Under the pieces are notes generated by a model. The model worked only from the letters and a program-made list of their open reading frames with translations, had not been told where the DNA came from and did not search any database. The position numbers and the translations under genes are program-made. From an uncultured Clostridia bacterium (GTDB lineage: Bacteria > Bacillota > Clostridia > Oscillospirales > Ruminococcaceae), in NCBI GenBank assembly GCA_947381875.1, contig CANCXY010000139.1, positions 1-8,715 of the forward strand: a stretch of 8,715 nt of DNA, given 5' to 3'. This document shows positions 4,857 through 8,715 of this stretch, piece after piece. Each line of letters starts with the position of its first letter. Position 1 is the first letter of the stretch.

Positions 4857-6755
4857 TTACCGTATCTCATACACATTCGCCTCATAGGGCCGCAGGCGGC
4901 CGCTCGCGCTGGCGTAATTGCCCACGCGCTTGCACAGCACGCCCTCGACTTTGGCGGCGCGCGGAACTGTATGCCCGGTCAGGTTGCATTCAATATAGAA
5001 CTTCTGCCTGTGGCCTATGCGGAAATAGCAGAATAAATCCTGCCAGTGCTTATCTTTCAAAAATACCGGGCGGAAATCGCCGTACACCAGTGCGGGGTTC
5101 TCGCGGCGCAGGCGGATCAACGACTGGAAATAGTGCAGTACGGAGTGTTCGTCGGCCATCTGCGCCTCGGCGTTCACCTCCTGCCAGCCGCTTGCCATGC
5201 GCAGCCAGGGCATCCCCGTCGTGAAGCCGCCGTTTTCCGCGCCGCTCCAGGGCATGGGCGCGCGGGCGTGGTCGCGTGTACCCGCTAAAATGCGCTGCCA
5301 CGCCTCGTCGGGCGTCATGCTCCGGCACAGCTCCTCGTAGAGGTTTCGGCTCTCCACGTCGTTGATCTCCTCAATGGAGGCGAAATCGACGTTTGTCAGC
5401 CCCAGTTCCTGCCCCTGATAGAGGAACGGCGTGCCGCGCATCGTAAGCTGGATGGTGCCTAACAGCTTCGCCAATACCTCCCGCACAGCGGGATCCGGGT
5501 CCACTTTGCTCACCATGCGGGGGTTGTCGTGGTTTTCCAGGAACACAGCGGGCCAGCAGTCGGAACCGTAGTTCTGCTGCCAGTTGATGAGATAGCTTTT
5601 CAGGTGGCGCAGGTCATAGCGGTAATCGTCAAAGCGGCTCTTGCCGGGGTTTTCCAGCGCGTCAAAGTTGAACACCATGTCCAATTCTTTGCGGCTCTCC
5701 GCCGTCAGCATGCGGGACGCCTGCATGCCCAGACCCGCTGTCTCGCCCACGGTGACGGTATCGTATTTCCCAAACGTCTCGCGCCGCATCTCGGACAGGT
5801 ATTCGTGCAGGCGCGGGCCATAGAAATAATGCTCGATGCCCTGGTGCCCCACGGCCTTGCCCAGCAGCTCGCTGCCGTCCGCGAGGCTGCCTTTGGAAAT
5901 TAAATTGATCACATCCATGCGGAAGCCGTCGACGCCCTTTTCCAGCCACCAGTTGATCATATCATAGACATCGCGGCGGACGTTTTCATTTTCCCAGTTC
6001 AGATCCATCTGCTTTTTGCTGAACAGATGCAGCGCCCATTCACCGCGTTCAGGGTAATAGTTCCAAGCCGGGCCGGAGAAGAAACTGGCCCAGTTGTTGG
6101 GTGCGCCGCCCTCCGGCCTGCCCTCGCGCCAGATATAGTAATCGCGGCGGGGGCCGTTGGGGTCATTCAGGGAGCTTTGGAACCACGGGTGTTCGTCGGA
6201 GGTATGATTGACAACGAGGTCCATAATCAGCCGCATGCCGCACGCGTGGGCGTCGGAGAGAAGCGCGTCAAAATCCGCCATTGTGCCAAAATCGTCAAGG
6301 ATTGCCTGATAATCGCGGATGTCGTACCCGTTGTCGTCGCAGGGGGAGTCGTACACAGGCGAGAGCCACAGCAGGTTGACGCCTAATTCTTTCAAATACG
6401 GCAGCTTCGCGCGGATGCCCGCCAGATCCCCGATGCCGTCGCCGTTGGAATCGGCGAAGCTGCGGGGGTAGATCTGGTATGCGACGGCCTCTTTCCACCA
6501 CGCGGGCTTGCTGAGGCCGTGCTGTACGGGCGGGATATCGCTGTCCGTGTTCACCAGCGCCAGCAGGGAATCAATCAGGCCGTCATCCAGTTTCCCGCGC
6601 GAGAGCTTTTGCAGCGCGCGCAGGGAGATATGCCGCAAGGCGGAGTTGTCAGCAATGGTTTCCGGCAGCCCCGTCTGCATGCAGAGCGTTTGCAGGATAT
6701 CCCGGCCCATCGGGGCGCGCAGGAATTCGCCCAGGCGGCTGTTTTTCGTCAGCAT
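4857..6755 (-). CDS. GH13 alpha-glucosidase, probably oligo-1,6-glucosidase
   Basis: 632 residues, no signal peptide, so presumably intracellular. It likely releases glucose from the non-reducing end of isomalto-oligosaccharides or panose. The catalytic barrel starts at WWKEAVAYQIYPRSF (86-100). Visible motifs: the calcium-loop-like DSNGDGIGDL (102-111), DLVVNHTS (179-186), GFRMDVIN with nucleophile D281, VGET with acid/base E338, and FLENHDNPR with D410. V282 next to the nucleophile favours alpha-1,6 linkages in this subfamily, and QMDLN (249-253) is close to the QPDLN of oligo-1,6-glucosidases. Typical relatives begin almost directly at WWKE, so the first 85 residues are an extra, mainly helical region. 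The start has AAAGGGGG upstream, 16 nt after the epimerase stop; the two genes are surely one operon. Confidence 0.93.
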   Translation of the reverse strand: MLTKNSRLGEFLRAPMGRDILQTLCMQTGLPETIADNSALRHISLRALQKLSRGKLDDGLIDSLLALVNTDSDIPPVQHGLSKPAWWKEAVAYQIYPRSFADSNGDGIGDLAGIRAKLPYLKELGVNLLWLSPVYDSPCDDNGYDIRDYQAILDDFGTMADFDALLSDAHACGMRLIMDLVVNHTSDEHPWFQSSLNDPNGPRRDYYIWREGRPEGGAPNNWASFFSGPAWNYYPERGEWALHLFSKKQMDLNWENENVRRDVYDMINWWLEKGVDGFRMDVINLISKGSLADGSELLGKAVGHQGIEHYFYGPRLHEYLSEMRRETFGKYDTVTVGETAGLGMQASRMLTAESRKELDMVFNFDALENPGKSRFDDYRYDLRHLKSYLINWQQNYGSDCWPAVFLENHDNPRMVSKVDPDPAVREVLAKLLGTIQLTMRGTPFLYQGQELGLTNVDFASIEEINDVESRNLYEELCRSMTPDEAWQRILAGTRDHARAPMPWSGAENGGFTTGMPWLRMASGWQEVNAEAQMADEHSVLHYFQSLIRLRRENPALVYGDFRPVFLKDKHWQDLFCYFRIGHRQKFYIECNLTGHTVPRAAKVEGVLCKRVGNYASASGRLRPYEANVYEIR

Positions 6756-6771
6756 AATCCGCCGCCCCCTT

Positions 6772-7653
6772 TCAGCGCGCGAACGTCATCGCAAGGTCGC
6801 AGCTCCAGCTTTGGCCCGGCGCAAGATGCACGGTATCGGGCTTTTCCGTCCATACGCCGGTTGCGGTGCGCGCGTCCGGCAGGCCGTGCCACGGCTCGAT
6901 GCACACATAGCGGACGGGCCCCTTGGCGCTCCACATCAGCACATAGGGGAAGCCCTCGATATTCACCGAGACACGCCGCCCCGACGATTTCTCCATCACC
7001 GAGAAGGTCTTGGAGCGCAGGCGGGAGAAACAGGTGCTGTCGTGGTCGAACATGCCGTCGGAAAGGGGGATGTCGGTTTCGTTCTGGAAAAAGACGCGCG
7101 TTTCGCCCGTCACAAGGCCGTCGTCCTCGTTCGTCTCGATCACGACAGGCGATTCCGGCGTATCAAAACGCAGGACGTAATCGGAGATGGGGTGCTTTTC
7201 ATCAAACGGGCACAGGAAGCCGGGATGGTAGCCAAAGCCGAACGGCATATCCTCGTCACCGTCGTTTGCGACACGCACGGTGTGGTGCAGCGTTTCGCCT
7301 GAAAGGCGGTAGGTGGAGAACAGCTTGAACGCGAACGGGTATTTTTCCATTGTGAGCGCGTTGGCCTCCAGGCAGAGCGTGAGGCAGTCGGTGCCCTGCT
7401 CGGCCAGGGTGTGTTCCATATCGCGCGCGAACCCGTGCTGGCCGCCCTCATAGGCCACGCCTTTGTGGGTGAATTTGCCGTCCTTCAGCCGCCCGCAGTA
7501 GGGGAAAAGAATCGGCGCGTGCCGATTCCATACGGCGGGGTCGGCCTGCCAGAGCATTTCCTCGCCCGTTTCCTTTTTTACAACGCTGCACATTTCCGCG
7601 CCTTTGCTCTGGATACGCACGCGCAGGAAATCATTTTCGATTGTATATTCCAT
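6772..7653 (-). CDS. Aldose 1-epimerase family protein (LacX-like)
   Basis: 293 residues, cytosolic; interconverts alpha and beta anomers of an aldose, or a closely related sugar, at C1. The beta-sandwich family motifs are QHGFAR (72-77), FGFGYHPGF with H143 as likely catalytic acid, and CIEPWHGLPD (251-260) with E253 as likely base. The HGFAR and EPWHGLPDA forms point to the LacX-like branch rather than GalM. I chose the ATG at 7653 because GGGAGGG lies just upstream (about 7663-7669 on the plus strand); an in-frame ATG at 7698 would lie in the promoter region. It is the first gene of the minus-strand operon, followed after 16 nt by the GH13 glucosidase, whose alpha-glucose product it could mutarotate. 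Confidence 0.9.
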   Translation of the reverse strand: MEYTIENDFLRVRIQSKGAEMCSVVKKETGEEMLWQADPAVWNRHAPILFPYCGRLKDGKFTHKGVAYEGGQHGFARDMEHTLAEQGTDCLTLCLEANALTMEKYPFAFKLFSTYRLSGETLHHTVRVANDGDEDMPFGFGYHPGFLCPFDEKHPISDYVLRFDTPESPVVIETNEDDGLVTGETRVFFQNETDIPLSDGMFDHDSTCFSRLRSKTFSVMEKSSGRRVSVNIEGFPYVLMWSAKGPVRYVCIEPWHGLPDARTATGVWTEKPDTVHLAPGQSWSCDLAMTFAR

Positions 7654-7686
7654 AACGTAAAGCCCTCCCGTTGTTGAGTTTGTTTC

Positions 7687-7705
7687 AGTATACCGCAAAT
7701 TTTGC
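7687..7705 (-). promoter_or_regulatory. Putative promoter -10 box and operator of the epimerase-glucosidase operon
   Basis: On the minus strand TATACT (7692-7687) is a good -10 box about 34 nt before the epimerase start codon. No good -35 box sits 16-18 nt upstream. Between the two positions lies the palindrome GCAAAATTTGC (7695-7705 on the plus strand reads GCAAATTTTGC). A weak -35 with a palindrome inside the promoter fits a regulated sugar promoter, but the regulator is not in the window. Confidence 0.5.
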
Positions 7706-7795
7706 CAAAAGGAAAGGCTTTTTTCACGGTTTTGTAGGAAAAATATCTAAAAATTGAAAGAATCGGCGGCCCTTTTTCAAGCTGTCCACACGTCC

Positions 7796-7824
7796 TTGAC
7801 AAAGGCTTTCTCCTGTGATATACT
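7796..7824 (+). promoter_or_regulatory. Sigma-A promoter of the marR gene
   Basis: Consensus -35 TTGACA (7796-7801), spacer of exactly 17 nt, -10 TATACT (7819-7824). It lies about 30 nt before the marR start codon and is the strongest promoter in the window. Confidence 0.9.
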
Positions 7825-7837
7825 TAGGATACTAAGT
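7822..7837. promoter_or_regulatory. MarR-type operator (perfect inverted repeat)
   Basis: ACTTAG (7822-7827) and CTAAGT (7832-7837) form a perfect 6-bp inverted repeat around GATA, overlapping the -10 box and the expected transcription start. Size and AT-rich sequence fit sites bound by MarR-family dimers. It most likely mediates autorepression by the protein encoded just downstream; this is inference. Confidence 0.75.
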
Positions 7838-7852
7838 GATGGAGGCACAGAC

Positions 7853-8275
7853 ATGACCCATGACAGGTACGCGGCCCGCTATATCAGCAAATTGGCCAAT
7901 AAGCTGCGCAGGAAAATCGACGCATTCTCCACTCGAAGCGACATGAGCGGCGCCGAGGGGAAAGCGCTGCATTTCATCCTTGCGCAAAAGGGCGATGTTT
8001 TTCAAAAAGACATTGAGGAAGAATATGGCCTGCGCCCGTCCACGGCGACGGAGCTGCTGCAAAAGATGGAGCGTGGCGGGTTCATCCGGCGGGAAGTGAT
8101 GCCGAATGACGCGCGGATGAAAAAGATCCTCGTCGCCGAAAAGGCGCTGCAATACAAGAATGTGATGATCGACGACATCACCCGCCTGGAGGCGGAGCTG
8201 ACCCAGGGTATCCCCCCTGACGAACTGGATACCTTTTTCCGTGTGATGGAAAAAATGATGGAGAATATTTCCTGA
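7853..8275 (+). CDS. MarR-family transcriptional regulator
   Basis: 140-residue DNA-binding protein of usual MarR length. The winged helix is visible: an N-terminal helix (ARYISKLANKLRRKID), the recognition region QKDIEEEYGLRPSTATELLQKME (about 52-74), and the wing GGFIRREVMPNDARMKKILV (about 76-95), then a C-terminal dimerisation helix. The STATELLQKMERGGFI string is the family's usual recognition helix. The ATG at 7853 follows GGAGG (7841-7845); an in-frame ATG at 7754 lies upstream of the promoter and is excluded. Such regulators usually repress an adjacent multidrug efflux pump and release DNA on binding small aromatic ligands. Here the pump gene that follows is a remnant. Confidence 0.92.
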   Translation: MTHDRYAARYISKLANKLRRKIDAFSTRSDMSGAEGKALHFILAQKGDVFQKDIEEEYGLRPSTATELLQKMERGGFIRREVMPNDARMKKILVAEKALQYKNVMIDDITRLEAELTQGIPPDELDTFFRVMEKMMENIS

Positions 8276-8325
8276 AACGGAGGCGTGCCGCTCCGAAAAT
8301 CTGAAAAACAAATGTTTGAGGTGGA

Positions 8326-8420
8326 ATGAACGAAAAAACGGTGGATTACTTACATGGAAAATTATTTCCCATGATACTCAAATTTTCCATACCGGCGGCA
8401 ATCTCGCTGCTGATCACGCC
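8326..8420 (+). pseudogene. Truncated MATE-family efflux transporter (N-terminal fragment)
   Basis: The first 31 codons encode a typical MATE N-terminus: a short polar start, the LHGKLFPMILKFSIP motif and the beginning of the first membrane helix (AAISLLIT). A family member would continue with an aYNivD-like motif and about 420 more residues. Instead the reading changes to an unrelated, arginine-rich frame (PVPSVKQKN... to a stop at 8604) encoded by a dispersed repeat, and the rest of the transporter is gone. GAGG (8318-8321) precedes the ATG, 50 nt after the marR stop, so it was once the regulated partner of marR. The exact break is uncertain by a few codons. An assembly join at a repeat is an alternative explanation. 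Confidence 0.7.
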
Positions 8421-8471
8421 TGTCCCCAGCGTGAAACAGAAAAATCTATTTTGGGAAGTGTCCAATGTGGG

Positions 8472-8530
8472 GTGTTTCCGTGTGTCTCCCCGCCGGAGGC
8501 GGGGAAATACCTGGAAATCATCTCTGCGGC
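8472..8530 (+). repeat. Dispersed hairpin repeat, copy B, at the MATE breakpoint
   Basis: GTGTTTCC (8472-8479), then CCCCGCC (8488-8494), loop GGA, GGCGGGG (8498-8504), a perfect 7-bp GC hairpin. The right arm and following bases (8499-8530) align with 490-520 in the rnr leader. The repeat's outer limits are unclear; everything between the MATE break (about 8419) and the next gene's ribosome binding site (8547) may belong to it. Confidence 0.65.
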
Positions 8531-8560
8531 TTTGGATGCTCCTGCGAAAGGGGGCGTTTT

Positions 8561-8715
8561 GTGAATACGATTCTGTTTGTGGGCGAACACCCGCGCACCT
8601 TTGATGTCTGCTGGCACTGCCACGACCACTGGGAGCTTGTATACTGCACGGGCGGCGAGGGCGTGTTCCAGCTTGAAAACGGCGCGGCTATCCGTTACAG
8701 GCAGGGGCAGGCCGT
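8561..8715 (+). CDS. AraC-family regulator, N-terminal sugar-sensing (cupin) part; runs off the window
   Basis: Only the first 51 codons are present. HCHDHWELVYCTGGEGVFQLENG matches the beginning of the AraC-type cupin ligand-binding domain, where a H-x-H-x-x-(W/Y)-E-L pattern and a GxGxF turn are typical. The helix-turn-helix pair that would prove the family lies beyond the window. The GTG at 8561 is preceded by AAAGGGGG (8547-8554) at 6-nt spacing. That ribosome binding site directly abuts the dispersed repeat, so its expression context may have been altered by the deletion in the MATE gene. Regulated genes unknown. Confidence 0.7.
   Translation, partial: MNTILFVGEHPRTFDVCWHCHDHWELVYCTGGEGVFQLENGAAIRYRQGQA

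Noticed and set aside
6508..7328. Two long plus-strand open frames of about 265 codons
   Set aside because: They are antisense to the GH13 start and the epimerase, both strongly supported; composition is Arg/Ser-rich and shows no family motif.
8472..8530. Insertion sequence at the MATE break
   Set aside because: No transposase frame, terminal inverted repeats or target duplication are visible in the about 140 bp available; at most a small non-autonomous element.
8326..8604. Intact 92-residue protein from the MATE start to the stop at 8604
   Set aside because: The first 31 residues are MATE, the rest is an arginine-rich translation of a repeat and overlaps the supported AraC start at 8561.

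Overview
The window looks like chromosomal DNA from a GC-rich Gram-positive anaerobe, most likely a gut member of the Clostridia (Oscillospiraceae/Ruminococcaceae-like). The grounds are the secG-rnr gene pair, strong AGGAGG-type ribosome binding sites, consensus sigma-A promoters, a BofA-family protein of the endospore lineage, a GH13 glucosidase and a MarR-MATE drug-efflux pair. The assignment is inference; the window holds no rRNA or other phylogenetic marker.

Layout, left to right. (1) 1-2766, plus strand: a palindromic repeat, a consensus promoter, secG (protein export), a strong intrinsic terminator, a structured leader with a dispersed repeat, then rnr (RNase R). (2) 2767-2985: no gene, but an array of at least five back-to-back short-loop hairpins. 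(3) 2995-4035, plus strand: a two-gene unit of a BofA-like membrane protein and a Nudix hydrolase with a pyrophosphatase-like N-terminal domain that appears degenerate. (4) 4036-4200: a long GC-rich stem-loop between convergent units. (5) 4201-7653, minus strand: an apparent operon of a LacX-type aldose 1-epimerase, then a GH13 oligo-1,6-glucosidase, then an AT-richer tail that reads as one membrane protein gene split in two by a frameshift in an A5 run. (6) 7654-7852: divergent promoter region; the MarR side has a TTGACA-17-TATACT promoter with a perfect inverted repeat over its -10 box. (7) 7853-8715, plus strand: MarR regulator, a MATE transporter cut off after about 31 codons and joined to a dispersed repeat, then the start of an AraC-family regulator running off the window.

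How the genes work together. SecG and RNase R are housekeeping functions in export and RNA turnover; smpB, often next to rnr in Firmicutes, is not here. The minus-strand operon fits intracellular use of alpha-1,6-linked glucose oligomers, with the epimerase supplying the usable anomer. The MarR regulator probably controls its own promoter and once controlled the adjacent efflux pump, which is now a remnant.

The most unusual content is non-coding. There is a modular hairpin repeat family (positions 7-32, 2773-2923 and a decayed copy at 451-470), and a second repeat family found both in the rnr leader and at the MATE breakpoint. I see no CRISPR array, tRNA, rRNA, complete insertion sequence or recognisable defence system.
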